Shown: positions 24,760-33,633, counted from the first letter of the stretch. The stretch: 34,246 nucleotides of DNA from Lachnospiraceae bacterium (GCA_021770785.1 JAETQH010000044.1:1-34246); one strand, 5' to 3'. A program made the numbers and translations. The notes: generated by a model from the letters alone, not told the origin.

Positions 24760-24808
24760 AACATGGGAAGCAGCTATTGACGTGGCTGATTTTCCATGTT
24801 ATTTTTAA
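24760..24808 (+). terminator. Probable terminator of aroD
   Basis: AACATGG (24760-24766) pairs with CCATGTT (24794-24800), with further pairing inside (CAGC with GCTG), and the stem is followed by ATTTTTAA. The same bases also form the marR promoter, so the two may be mutually exclusive readings. Confidence 0.5.
24777..24805 (+). promoter_or_regulatory. Promoter of the marR-ABC exporter operon
   Basis: TTGACG (24777-24782), a 17-bp spacer and TATTTT (24800-24805) with a TG extension, about 95 bp upstream of the MarR-type gene. Confidence 0.45.
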
Positions 24809-24821
24809 CCATGCTAATAAC

Positions 24822-24841
24822 TAACAATGTTAAATATTAAC
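24822..24841. promoter_or_regulatory. Overlapping palindromes, candidate MarR operator
   Basis: TAACA-A-TGTTA (24822-24832) overlaps GTTAA-ATA-TTAAC (24829-24841). They lie just downstream of the proposed -10, where binding by the encoded MarR regulator would block transcription. Function is inferred from symmetry and position. Confidence 0.5.
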
Positions 24842-24900
24842 AAGGTGGTGAATGAAAAAGTTCAGCCAGGGCAGGTTAAGTCCGGTTTGGAGGGAAAAGT

Positions 24901-25392
24901 ATGGGCAAGGAGGAAAAGATGGAAGCCATTTACAGGCAATTTTTCACGACGATGTCCCAATTTCATAAACTGAGGATTAGTGAACTGTTGCCGGACATGA
25001 CAAAAGGCGATTTTATGACCCTGATGGAGATATCTCATTTAAACTGCGGGGAGGAAAAGAAAAAAGTTACTACCTCCGTTCTGGCAGAAAAAATGCAGGC
25101 AAAGCCTTCAGCGATTTCAAGGACACTGAAAGGGTTAGAAGAGAAAGGGTTGATTGAGCGGAGTGTCAACAGGGCGGATAGGAGGAATACCTATGTGGAG
25201 CTGACGGAGCAGGGAAAACAGATCATAAAAGATTGCAAAAGCGATTTAGACGAAGTGACGCTGGCAGTCTTTGCTAAGATGGAGCCGGAGGATATCCTGC
25301 GGCTCATTGGATATCTGGATGAAATCTATCTGATTGCGAAGGAAGAGATTGAGCTTCGTATCAAGAAAAAAAGAAAGGAGAAAGGAAGATGA
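24901..25392 (+). CDS. MarR-family transcriptional regulator
   Basis: A 163-aa winged-helix regulator, probably a dimeric repressor of its own operon. The DNA-binding region is 'VTTSVLAEKMQAKPSAISRTLKGLEEKGLIERSVNRADRRNTYVELTEQG', with the typical wing 'DRRNTYVELTEQGKQ'. Flanking helices ('AIYRQFFTTMSQFHKLRIS' and the C-terminal basic helix) form the dimer part. GGAGGG precedes the start ATG 24901. The stop overlaps the ABC gene's ATG (ATGA), so the three genes are one operon. This arrangement is common for drug-responsive exporters; the inducer is unknown. Confidence 0.92.
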   Translation: MGKEEKMEAIYRQFFTTMSQFHKLRISELLPDMTKGDFMTLMEISHLNCGEEKKKVTTSVLAEKMQAKPSAISRTLKGLEEKGLIERSVNRADRRNTYVELTEQGKQIIKDCKSDLDEVTLAVFAKMEPEDILRLIGYLDEIYLIAKEEIELRIKKKRKEKGR

Positions 25393-27707
25393 GTAAAATA
25401 TTTAAAAATATGCTTCCTTATTGGAAATCTATTATCATCGTTCTTGCGTTGCTGATGGTGCAGGCATGGTGCGATTTGTCGCTGCCGGCATATACCTCAG
25501 ACATCATTGATGTGGGGATTATAAACAGCGGCGTAGAGCATGTTGTCCCGGAGGCAGTTACCGGGGAGGAATATGAACTGGCAACGCTGTTTATGACGGA
25601 AGAGGAAAGCAGGCAGTGGGAGAGCTGCTACGAGAAAGACGGGGAGATTTACCGTCTTACCGCAGAAGAAGATACATTGGATGCGTTAGATGAAACCTTT
25701 ATGCTGCCATTACTGTTAAATTATCAGATGTCAGCCATGGAAGAGGGAACCTTTAAGCAGATGTTTGCGGAGCAGACCGGCATGGATGCTGCTGCCATAG
25801 ATGCCATGACAGTGGAACAGCTTGGGGCGTCCATGGGAATAGAATTAAAAACCTTTGAGCGGGAAACAGAGGATGAGGATGGAACTACGGTGGTGGAAAC
25901 CTGTGTGGACATCCGCCCGCTTTTTGCGGGAATGAAAGCGGCAGGCCAGATGACGGAGGAGCAGCTTCTTGCTATGCGAAATACCTTAGAGAGCACCATA
26001 GACACCATGGGAAGCTCCATGGTGAAGTCCATGGGGGTTGCCTATGCGGTGTCCTGTCATGAGGCGGCAGGGTTAAAGGTAGAGGACACACAGCAGACCT
26101 ATCTTCTGTCAGCAGGCTTAAAAATGATTGGAATGGCATTGCTTATGGGAGTTGCCACCGTGCTGGTAGGCTTTTTTGCCTCAAGAATCGGGGCCGGAAT
26201 CGGCCGGGATTTGCGGGGGAAAATATTCAAAAAAGTGGTGGGATTTTCCAATGCTGAGATGGATAAGTTTTCTACTGCCTCTCTGATTACCCGGAGCACC
26301 AATGATATCCAGCAGATACAGATGGTTTCCGCTATGCTGCTTCGTATGGTGGCATATGCGCCCATACTTGGCATTGGCGGTATTTTAAAGGTAGTACAGA
26401 CCGGAGCTGGAATGGGATGGATTATTGCATTGGCAGTCCTTGTGATTTTAGGTTATGTGATGGTATTGGTAGCGGTTGCCATGCCGAAATTCCAGTTGAT
26501 GCAGAAGCTGATAGACCGCATTAATCTGGTGGCAAGAGAAATTTTGACGGGAATCTCCGTAATCCGTGCCTTTGGACGGGAGCAGAAGGAGGAGGAGCGG
26601 TTTGACCTTGCCAATAAGGATTTGACAAAAACCATGCTGTTTACCAACCGTGTGATGACCTTTATGATGCCGGGCATGATGATGATAATGAATATCCTGA
26701 CGGTAGGTATCGTATGGTTCGGTGCCCACAGAATCGATGCGGGAACCATGCAGGTGGGAGCCATGACTGCATTTATCACATATTCTATGATGATTGTCAT
26801 GTCGTTCTTAATGCTGACCATGATGTCCATTATGCTGCCCCGTGCGGCTGTGGCGGCAGAGCGTATTGACGAAGTAATCCGTACGGATTCTTCTATTATG
26901 GATAAAGAGAATCCGGAAACCTTAAAATCCCATCAGGGTGTATTGAAATTCACAAATGTGAACTTCCGTTATCCGGGGGCAGAGGCGGATGTGCTAGAGC
27001 AGATTGACTTTACGGCAGAGCCGGGAAAGACCACGGCAATTATCGGAAGCACCGGATGTGGAAAATCTACGTTAGTAAACTTAATTCCCCGTCTTTATGA
27101 TGTGACTTCCGGTTCCGTCACCCTTGACGGTCAGGATATCCGTGATATTTCCATGTCAGAGCTTCGGGAGGAAATTGGTTTTGTGCCCCAGAAGGGTGTT
27201 CTGTTTTCCGGTACGATTGCCTCAAACCTGAAATTCGGCAGACAGAATGCTACGGAGGAGGAAATAAAGGAAGCTGCGGAAATTGCCCAGGCGGCAGATT
27301 TTATCGAAGAGAAGAGCGACGGTTATGACAGCGCCATTGCCCAGGGAGGAACCAACGTTTCCGGCGGTCAGAAACAGCGTCTTGCCATTGCCAGAGCCAT
27401 TGCAAAACAGCCGAAAATCTATGTATTTGACGATAGCTTTTCTGCACTGGATTTAAAGACGGATGCTGCCCTTAGAAAAGCCCTTGCGGAGAAAGTGAAG
27501 GACAGCACGGTGATTATTGTGGCGCAGCGTATCAGCACCATCCTCCATGCGGAGCAGATTCTGGTGTTAGATGACGGAAGAATTGTGGGAAAAGGAACCC
27601 ATAAGGAATTGTTAAAAACCTGCGATACGTATCAGCAGATTGCAAAATCACAGCTTTCTGCAAAGGAACTTGGGTTAGAGGAAAGTGAGGTGTCTGACCA
27701 TGAGTAA
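25389..27707 (+). CDS. ABC exporter half-transporter, subunit 1 (degenerate ATP site)
   Basis: A 772-aa half-transporter with an N-terminal exporter-type membrane domain and a C-terminal ATPase. After the first helix ('IIIVLALLMVQAWCDLSLPA') there is an unusually large extracytoplasmic insert, about residues 45-230, acidic and helical. The ATPase has Walker A 'GSTGCGKST' (about 553), signature 'VSGGQKQR' and Walker B 'IYVFDDSFSALD', where Asp replaces the catalytic Glu. The H-loop is 'IVAQRIST', with Gln instead of His. Such changes mark the degenerate member of heterodimeric exporters (BmrC/LmrC type). It overlaps marR by 4 nt and the second subunit by 8 nt. Substrate is unknown; drugs or lipids are possible. 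Confidence 0.92.
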   Translation: MSKIFKNMLPYWKSIIIVLALLMVQAWCDLSLPAYTSDIIDVGIINSGVEHVVPEAVTGEEYELATLFMTEEESRQWESCYEKDGEIYRLTAEEDTLDALDETFMLPLLLNYQMSAMEEGTFKQMFAEQTGMDAAAIDAMTVEQLGASMGIELKTFERETEDEDGTTVVETCVDIRPLFAGMKAAGQMTEEQLLAMRNTLESTIDTMGSSMVKSMGVAYAVSCHEAAGLKVEDTQQTYLLSAGLKMIGMALLMGVATVLVGFFASRIGAGIGRDLRGKIFKKVVGFSNAEMDKFSTASLITRSTNDIQQIQMVSAMLLRMVAYAPILGIGGILKVVQTGAGMGWIIALAVLVILGYVMVLVAVAMPKFQLMQKLIDRINLVAREILTGISVIRAFGREQKEEERFDLANKDLTKTMLFTNRVMTFMMPGMMMIMNILTVGIVWFGAHRIDAGTMQVGAMTAFITYSMMIVMSFLMLTMMSIMLPRAAVAAERIDEVIRTDSSIMDKENPETLKSHQGVLKFTNVNFRYPGAEADVLEQIDFTAEPGKTTAIIGSTGCGKSTLVNLIPRLYDVTSGSVTLDGQDIRDISMSELREEIGFVPQKGVLFSGTIASNLKFGRQNATEEEIKEAAEIAQAADFIEEKSDGYDSAIAQGGTNVSGGQKQRLAIARAIAKQPKIYVFDDSFSALDLKTDAALRKALAEKVKDSTVIIVAQRISTILHAEQILVLDDGRIVGKGTHKELLKTCDTYQQIAKSQLSAKELGLEESEVSDHE

Positions 27708-29538
27708 CGAAACACGCACAAACAGAAGAAGAGGGCCCATGGGCCACGGAATGCAGCCGGGAGAAAAGGCGAAGGATTTTAAAGGCTCCATAGGAAAGCT
27801 GATGGCTTATATCGGAAAATATAAAGCGGCAATCGTTGTGGTTCTGCTTTTTGCGGTGGGCTCCACCGTGTTTAATGTGGCTGGACCGAAGATTTTGGGG
27901 CGTGCCACCACAGAGCTATCCGAAGGCCTGATAGCAAAGATCTCCGGCACCGGGGGCATCGATTTTGATAAAATAGGGAAGATACTGCTTCTTGTATTGG
28001 GATTATATCTCTGCAGTGCCATTTTCAATTTTATTCAGGGATGGATTATGACGGGAATCACCCAGAAAATCTGTTACCGTCTCAGAAAAGAGATTTCGGA
28101 AAAAATCAACCGTATGCCTATGAAGTATTTTGAGAGCAGAACGTACGGAGAGGTGTTATCCCGTATCACCAACGATGTGGATACGTTGGGAATGGGACTG
28201 AACCAGAGTGTCACTATGCTGATTACTTCGGTTGCAACCATGGTGGGTGTTTTCATCATGATGCTTAGCATTTCCCCACTGATGACGCTGATTGCCATTG
28301 TGATACTGCCTATCTCAATGGGATTGATTTCTGTGGTGGTGAAGCATTCCCAGAAATTTTTCCGCTCCCAGCAGGAATATTTAGGTCATATTAACGGGCA
28401 GGTGGAAGAGGTTTACGGCGGACATCTGGTAATCAAAGCCTTTAACCGGGAAAAGGATACGATTGAAGAATTTGACCGTATCAACAATGTTTTGTATGAC
28501 TCCGCATGGAAATCCCAGTTTTTATCCGGCATGATGCAGCCGATTATGGGTTTTGTCGGTAATTTAGGCTATGCGGCAGTAGCGCTGGCAGGGGGGCTTT
28601 TGGCAATTCGGAATGTGATTACCATTGGAGATATCCAAGCATTTATTCAGTATGTGAAAAACTTTACCCAGCCTATCACCCAGATTGCGCAGGTGACCAA
28701 CCAGCTTCAGTCCATGGCAGCGGCAACAGAGCGTGTCTTTGAGTTCTTAGAGGAAGAAGAGGAAGATCAGGTGACAGAGCATGCGGTGGATGTGAATACG
28801 GTCATTGGAAATGTAGAGTTCGAGCATGTAAGTTTTGGTTATCATCCGGAGCAGATGATTATTAAAGATTTCAGTGCAAAGGTAAAACAGGGACAGAAGA
28901 TTGCCATTGTAGGTCCTACCGGAGCAGGAAAAACCACTATGGTGAAATTGCTGATGCGCTTCTATGATGTTAATGGCGGGGCAATCAGGATTGACGGGCA
29001 TAACGTTAAGGACTTCAACCGAAGGGAGTTAAGGGATGCCTTTGGTATGGTGCTGCAGGATACCTGGCTGTTTAAAGGAACCATTATGGAAAATATCCGT
29101 TACGGCAGATTAGACGCCACCGACGAAGAGGTGATTGCAGCGGCAAAGGCGGCACATGCAGACCATTTTATCCGGACCCTTCCCGGCGGTTACCAGATGG
29201 AACTGAATGAGGATGCCAGCAACGTGTCCCAGGGACAGAAGCAGCTCCTTACGATTGCGAGAGCTATTTTAGCGGACAATAAGATTTTAATTTTAGATGA
29301 AGCGACTTCTTCGGTGGATACTAGGACGGAGATTGCCATTCAGAAAGCCATGGATAACCTGATGAGGGGAAGAACCAGTTTTGTTATCGCCCACAGGCTT
29401 TCCACCATCCGAGATGCCGATCTGATTCTGGTGATGAAGGACGGCGACATTGTGGAGCAGGGGAATCATGAGGAGCTTCTGGCTGCAAACGGATTTTATG
29501 CGAATCTGTATAATTCACAGTTTGAGGAAGTGGCTTAA
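27700..29538 (+). CDS. ABC exporter half-transporter, subunit 2 (catalytic ATP site)
   Basis: A 612-aa partner of the preceding subunit. The start is ATG 27700, 7 nt after GAGGTG and overlapping the upstream stop; the GTG at 27685 is less likely. Six exporter-type helices ('AAIVVVLLFAVGSTVFNVAG', 'SVTMLITSVATMVGVFIMML' and others) precede the ATPase. Walker A is 'GPTGAGKTT' (about 405), Walker B is 'ILILDEATSSVD' with the catalytic Glu, and the H-loop is 'FVIAHRLST'. The signature is 'VSQGQKQ', with Gln replacing the first Gly of LSGGQ. One complete and one crippled site would thus form in the heterodimer. Its 3' end overlaps the convergent dinB-like gene by 24 bp. Confidence 0.93.
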   Translation: MSNETRTNRRRGPMGHGMQPGEKAKDFKGSIGKLMAYIGKYKAAIVVVLLFAVGSTVFNVAGPKILGRATTELSEGLIAKISGTGGIDFDKIGKILLLVLGLYLCSAIFNFIQGWIMTGITQKICYRLRKEISEKINRMPMKYFESRTYGEVLSRITNDVDTLGMGLNQSVTMLITSVATMVGVFIMMLSISPLMTLIAIVILPISMGLISVVVKHSQKFFRSQQEYLGHINGQVEEVYGGHLVIKAFNREKDTIEEFDRINNVLYDSAWKSQFLSGMMQPIMGFVGNLGYAAVALAGGLLAIRNVITIGDIQAFIQYVKNFTQPITQIAQVTNQLQSMAAATERVFEFLEEEEEDQVTEHAVDVNTVIGNVEFEHVSFGYHPEQMIIKDFSAKVKQGQKIAIVGPTGAGKTTMVKLLMRFYDVNGGAIRIDGHNVKDFNRRELRDAFGMVLQDTWLFKGTIMENIRYGRLDATDEEVIAAAKAAHADHFIRTLPGGYQMELNEDASNVSQGQKQLLTIARAILADNKILILDEATSSVDTRTEIAIQKAMDNLMRGRTSFVIAHRLSTIRDADLILVMKDGDIVEQGNHEELLAANGFYANLYNSQFEEVA

Positions 29539-30777
29539 GCTGTCTTTATTCTTCGGCATACTTCCGGCAGAGCCCTTATTCTTCGTAGAGGTTTCGATAA
29601 AACAGGCGCGTTTGACGGAATCTTCCCCGAAACGTCTGCGGATATCGTCTACGGCGGAATTTAATTTTGATAAACGCTCGTTTTTTCCGGTATCAAAGAG
29701 GCTGTACTGTTCGTAGCTTTCGGTGGTGGCTTTGCCGGTAGAAACCCCTAAAAGGCGGATGGGAGAGTGATCCCACAGGCTGTCGAAAAGGCAGCAGGCA
29801 GTTTCATAAATTTTTTCAGTAATATTGGTGGAGGAAGGCAGCGTTGTCTGGTGGCAGCGCTGGCGGAATTCATTGTCTACAATTTGTATTTGAACCACGC
29901 TGATATAGGCGCCTGCATCGCGGATGCGGGCGCCTACTGTTTCACAGAGGGAAAGCAGTATTTTCTTAGCCGTATCAGAATCCGTAACATCATAATGGAT
30001 GGTGATGGAATTGCCGTAGCCTTTGTTCATAGGGGCTTCGTGGCTTAACTCTGTAATCTCAATGCCGTTGGCATAATGCCAGATGGTATCACCGTGGCTT
30101 TTCAGCAGGGAAACGATAGTGTTTCGGTCACTGCCCGCTAAATTTCCGATGGTATGGATGCCGAAGGAGCGTAGCTTTTTTGCAGTGGATTTTCCTACAA
30201 AAAATAAATTCTCGATGGGGAGAGGCCAGAATTTTTCCGGCAGCTCTTCCGGAAAAAGGGTGTGGACTTTATCCGGCTTCTCAAAATCAGATGCCATCTT
30301 TGCCAATAAGCGGTTGGAGGATATACCGATGTTGACGGTAAAGCCAAGCTCGGTGCGGATTTTGTCCTTTAAGGTACGGGCAAATTCCACAGGATCACCG
30401 TAGAGGCTTCCTGTCCCGGTCATATCGCAGAATGCCTCGTCAATGCTGTAGGCTTCCACTTCCGGAGCGTATTCCCGCAGCAGTGTCATAAAATCATTAG
30501 AACGCTTCACGTAAAGTTCAAAATCAGGCGGAAAGGTTACCAGATTGGGGCATTTTCTTCTGGCGTGGGCGAGGGGTTCTCCGGTAATGACGCCGCATTT
30601 TTTTGCCAGGGGGGATTTGGCAAGGACGATGCCGTGGCGCATTTCCTCGTTGCCGCCGATGGCGGAGGCGATGGTACGGATATCCAATGCGTCCGGGTCT
30701 TCCTCTAACCGGCGTGCGGCTTCCCAACTTAGAAAAGCGGAGTTGACATCGATGTGGTAGATAATGGGGGTTGGCAT
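29515..30777 (-). CDS. dinB: Y-family DNA polymerase (DNA polymerase IV-like)
   Basis: Translesion DNA polymerase, 420 aa. Catalytic acidic residues are visible: Asp10 in 'IYHIDVNSAFLSW' and 'YSIDEAFCDM' at about 110-119. 'NIGISSNRLLAKMASDFEKPD' is the usual palm/thumb segment, and 'FVGKSTAKKLRSFGIHTIGNLA' is the helix-hairpin-helix-like part. Near the C terminus 'QYSLFD' resembles the beta-clamp-binding motif. The stretch 'GGNEEMRHGIVLAKSPLAKK' is longer than in E. coli DinB and fits the clostridial subgroup. AAAGGAG precedes the ATG. No LexA box is seen upstream, unlike recA. The 3' end overlaps the ABC gene by 24 bp. Confidence 0.9.
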   Translation of the reverse strand: MPTPIIYHIDVNSAFLSWEAARRLEEDPDALDIRTIASAIGGNEEMRHGIVLAKSPLAKKCGVITGEPLAHARRKCPNLVTFPPDFELYVKRSNDFMTLLREYAPEVEAYSIDEAFCDMTGTGSLYGDPVEFARTLKDKIRTELGFTVNIGISSNRLLAKMASDFEKPDKVHTLFPEELPEKFWPLPIENLFFVGKSTAKKLRSFGIHTIGNLAGSDRNTIVSLLKSHGDTIWHYANGIEITELSHEAPMNKGYGNSITIHYDVTDSDTAKKILLSLCETVGARIRDAGAYISVVQIQIVDNEFRQRCHQTTLPSSTNITEKIYETACCLFDSLWDHSPIRLLGVSTGKATTESYEQYSLFDTGKNERLSKLNSAVDDIRRRFGEDSVKRACFIETSTKNKGSAGSMPKNKDSLSHFLKL

Positions 30778-30801
30778 AATATAGGGGCTCCTTTCTTGGG
30801 G

Positions 30802-30829
30802 GTTATATCTGGTAGGATTCGGGTGTCAA
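30802..30829 (-). promoter_or_regulatory. Promoter of the dinB-like gene
   Basis: On the minus strand, TTGACA (30829-30824), a 16-bp spacer and TATAAC (30807-30802), about 25 bp before the ATG. Confidence 0.6.
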
Positions 30830-31068
30830 AAGGGGGTGGATAAGGTTATGAGGCAGCCTTCTTTGTGCAATCTGCCAATATCAGTTATCGATAGACTCTT
30901 TTGATATCCGAATTTTATTATATAACAGTTGGGAGGGAAAAGTAAATACAAAATCGAACATATATTCTGGAAAAATTTTGTTGCGGTTGTTATAGAAATA
31001 GGTTCTATGGGGGATACTATGGTAAATTTGTAGATGTTTTTTGTGGAAATGTGTGTTACATGGCATAA

Positions 31069-31202
31069 TGATGCAACATTGGTACAGAAATGTTTGTCAA
31101 ATGGTATAGGATGCAACATTGGTACAGAGATGTTTGTCAAATGGTACAGGATGCAACATTGGTACAGAAATGTTTGTCAAATGGCATAGGATGCAATATC
31201 AG
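31069..31202 (+). repeat. 40-bp tandem repeats upstream of ldh
   Basis: Units start at 31069, 31109 and 31149 with only a few differences. A partial fourth unit starts at 31189, and a degenerate half-unit lies just before (about 31042-31068). Each full unit carries GATGCAACATTGGTACAG and GTTTGTCAAATGG, and has an internal inverted repeat AACATT-8 nt-AATGTT. The array ends about 15 nt before the ldh ATG, abutting the ribosome site. The unit is not a multiple of three and no frame runs through it, so it is not coding. The rest of 30830-31068 is AT-rich with no gene seen. Confidence 0.9.
31174..31202 (+). promoter_or_regulatory. Possible ldh promoter formed by the last repeat
   Basis: TTGTCA (31174-31179) of the third repeat, a 17-bp spacer and TATCAG (31197-31202) in the diverged fourth unit. 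It is very close to the ATG at 31217, so the true start of transcription may lie further upstream. Confidence 0.25.
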
Positions 31203-31216
31203 AAAGGGAGGGAATT

Positions 31217-32188
31217 ATGGTTAAAGTAAATATACGGAAAGCAGCTATGATAGGCTGTGGGTTTGTGGGGTCTTCGGCGGCGTTTGCGCTGATGCAGAGC
31301 GGTATTTTTTCGGAGATGGTAATGATTGATGCAGACCGAGCGAGAGCGGAGGGGGAGGCGATGGATATCAGTCATGGTCTGCCTTTTGCAAGGCCTATTA
31401 AGCTTTACGCCGGGGATTATGATGATATTGTGGATGCGGGAGTTATTATTATTACGGCGGGGGCGAATCAGAAGCCGGAGGAGACGAGGCTGGATTTGAT
31501 TCACAAAAATGTGGAGATTTTTAAGAGCATTATTCCGGAGATTGCAAAGAGAAATTGTGAGGGAATCCTTCTTGTGGTGTCAAATCCGGTGGATATTTTG
31601 ACATATACTGCGTTGAAGCTTTCCGGTTTCCCGGAACACCGGGTTATTGGCTCGGGGACGGTGCTTGATACGGCACGGCTGAAATATTTGATTGGCGAGC
31701 ATTTGAGGGTGGATAACCGCAGTGTCCATGCTTTTATTATCGGTGAGCACGGCGACAGCGAGCTTGCGGCATGGTCGAATGCCAATGTGTCCGGGGTGAA
31801 GCTCAGTGATTTTTGTGAAATGAGGGGACATTTTTCCCATGAGGCATCGGAAAACAGGATTTATGAGGAAGTGAAAAACAGCGCCTACGAAATTATTGAG
31901 CGGAAGCGTGCCACCTATTACGGCATTGCCATGGCGGTGAAACGGATTTGCGAATGTATCATCCGGGATGAAAAATCCATTCTTCCGATTTCTTCTATGA
32001 TGCGCGGCATGTACGGCATGGAGGATATCGTCATCAGTATGCCAGCCATTGTGGGAAAAGACGGCGTGGAGGATGTGATTCCGATTTCGTTGGACGAGGA
32101 GGAACAGGCGCAGCTGAAAAAATCGGCGGGGGTACTCCGGAAAATGAATGAGATGATTCAGAAGGAACATGGGATCCCCGGAGATTGA
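31217..32188 (+). CDS. ldh: L-lactate dehydrogenase
   Basis: Reduces pyruvate to L-lactate with NADH; cytosolic, fermentation end step. The protein has 323 aa. The NAD-binding loop is 'AAMIGCGFVGSSAAFALM' and the Asp that binds the NAD ribose is in 'MVMIDAD'. 'ITAGANQKPEETRLDL' has Gln at the substrate-specificity position, which favours lactate over malate dehydrogenase. The catalytic His is in 'FIIGEHGDSELAAWS' (about 178), and 'VSNPVDILTY' is conserved. The start ATG 31217 follows GGGAGGG. It sits directly downstream of the tandem repeats, which may influence its expression. Confidence 0.92.
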   Translation: MVKVNIRKAAMIGCGFVGSSAAFALMQSGIFSEMVMIDADRARAEGEAMDISHGLPFARPIKLYAGDYDDIVDAGVIIITAGANQKPEETRLDLIHKNVEIFKSIIPEIAKRNCEGILLVVSNPVDILTYTALKLSGFPEHRVIGSGTVLDTARLKYLIGEHLRVDNRSVHAFIIGEHGDSELAAWSNANVSGVKLSDFCEMRGHFSHEASENRIYEEVKNSAYEIIERKRATYYGIAMAVKRICECIIRDEKSILPISSMMRGMYGMEDIVISMPAIVGKDGVEDVIPISLDEEEQAQLKKSAGVLRKMNEMIQKEHGIPGD

Positions 32189-32391
32189 GCCGGGGAAAAA
32201 CAGAAAAGATGAAAGAATTTGAGAGGGCGGAATGACGCTTTTACAGTGGCAGACAGGGGAAATAGAATTTTTAAGACCGGGAAGCATGAAAAATGTATGA
32301 AATTGACGATTATATGCATAAAAAGTTTGACAAATTGTGGGGGGATAAAATTAATCTGAAAATTTATAAAATGAGAAAGGGGAAACAAAAA

Positions 32392-33500
32392 ATGGCAAAA
32401 AGAAAGTTGTTGGCGGGAGTACTCACTTCTGCCTTATTTCTGGGCTGTCTTGCTCCGGCAGGAATGGTGATGGCAGCGGAGACGGAAGTGGAAACGGTGC
32501 TGAATTTGGAAAAGGAGGCGTAGACAGTTTCAGAGGATGCAGAGGTTAAGGCTGATGGAGTAGAAGATGAAAATGGCTTTGTGATTGACGAAAATGGAGT
32601 GCTGACAGATTATAAAGGAAGTGGTGGGGATATTGTTATTCCGGAAGGAGTGACGAGTATAGGGTGGGGTGCATTTGACAATTGTAATAATCTGACAAGT
32701 ATAACAATTCCAGAAGGTGTGACGAGCATAGGGGAGAGCGCGTTTTGTGGTTGTAGTAACTTAACAATTATCTGTCAAAAAGATTCTCATGCTGAAAAAT
32801 ATGCAAAAGAAAACAATATTAAGTATCAATACATAGGAGGAACAGAAGAACAACCAACAAACCCGGAACAGCCGACCACTCCGAAACAGCCAGAAGACCA
32901 GGACAGACGACAGACCCAGAGCAGCCGACCACTCCGGATACATCAACTGATACTGGAAACACTTCCGACACAGAAACCACTCCGGATACAGAACCTGCTC
33001 TTCCAGCAAAGGGGACAACCTTAATTTCCGGCAAAGCAAGTTATAAGGTGACAGAGAAAGGTGTGTCCGTGGAATTTACAAAGACCGCAGATAAAAAAGC
33101 TGCAACGGTGAAAATCCCTGCGACAGTTACCATAGACGGTGTTTCCTACAAGGTAACATCAATAGCAGCAAACGCATTTAAAGATAATAAGAAAATCATC
33201 AAAGTAACCATTGGCAACAATGTGGTTTCTATTGGAAATACGGCTTTCTGTGGTTGTAAGAAACTGACGAGCGTTACCATCGGAGCAGGGGTAAAGAAAA
33301 TTGGCAAAGAGACATTTAAGGGCTGCTCTAAATTAGGGAAAATTACGATTAAGTCTACGACATTAAAGAGTGTTGGAAAGAATGCACTTAAGGGAATCAA
33401 ATCAAATGCTAAGATTAAGGCTCCTGCCAAAAAACTTGCCGCATATAAAAAATTGCTGAAAGGAAAAGGACAGGGCAGCAAGGTAAAGATAACAAAGTAG
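32392..33500 (+). pseudogene. BspA-like LRR protein with nonsense codon and frameshift
   Basis: The reading starts at ATG 32392 with a signal peptide ('LLAGVLTSALFLGCLAPAGM', then 'VMAAE'). An in-frame TAG at 32521-32523 interrupts it. The same frame goes on with '[20 protein letters not shown]' and two LRR units ('[20 protein letters not shown]'), then a Pro/Thr/Glu-rich linker. At 32896-32897 one base appears lost: from 32898 the linker continues in the next frame ('[20 protein letters not shown]'). That frame runs into the C-terminal LRR block ('YKVTSIAANAFKDNKKI', 'VSIGNTAFCGCKKL') and the basic tail. The C-terminal block resembles that of the gene at 12003. GAAAGGGG lies 10-15 nt before the ATG, with a weak promoter (TTGACA 32327, ATTAAT 32350). 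Confidence 0.82.
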
Positions 33501-33633
33501 TATTTTACACGGATATTTTTTTATTTTATTCCCAACATATTATAATGATTTTGGTTGGAAATAATAGTGTGATTATGCAGAAGGTAGTCCATTGTGGTGG
33601 GCTGCCTCCTGTCGTGCAAAAAAGAGAAAATAG

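Noticed and set aside
31042..31202. CRISPR array
   Set aside because: The 40-bp units are directly adjacent with no unique spacers, and no cas gene is nearby.
32175..32200. Terminator at the end of ldh (CCCCGG/CCGGGG)
   Set aside because: The stem is only 6 bp and is followed by AAAAAC, with no T-run on the coding strand.
31580..32287. 235-codon minus-strand ORF opposite ldh
   Set aside because: The plus strand encodes a complete lactate dehydrogenase with catalytic residues; the antisense frame has no family features.
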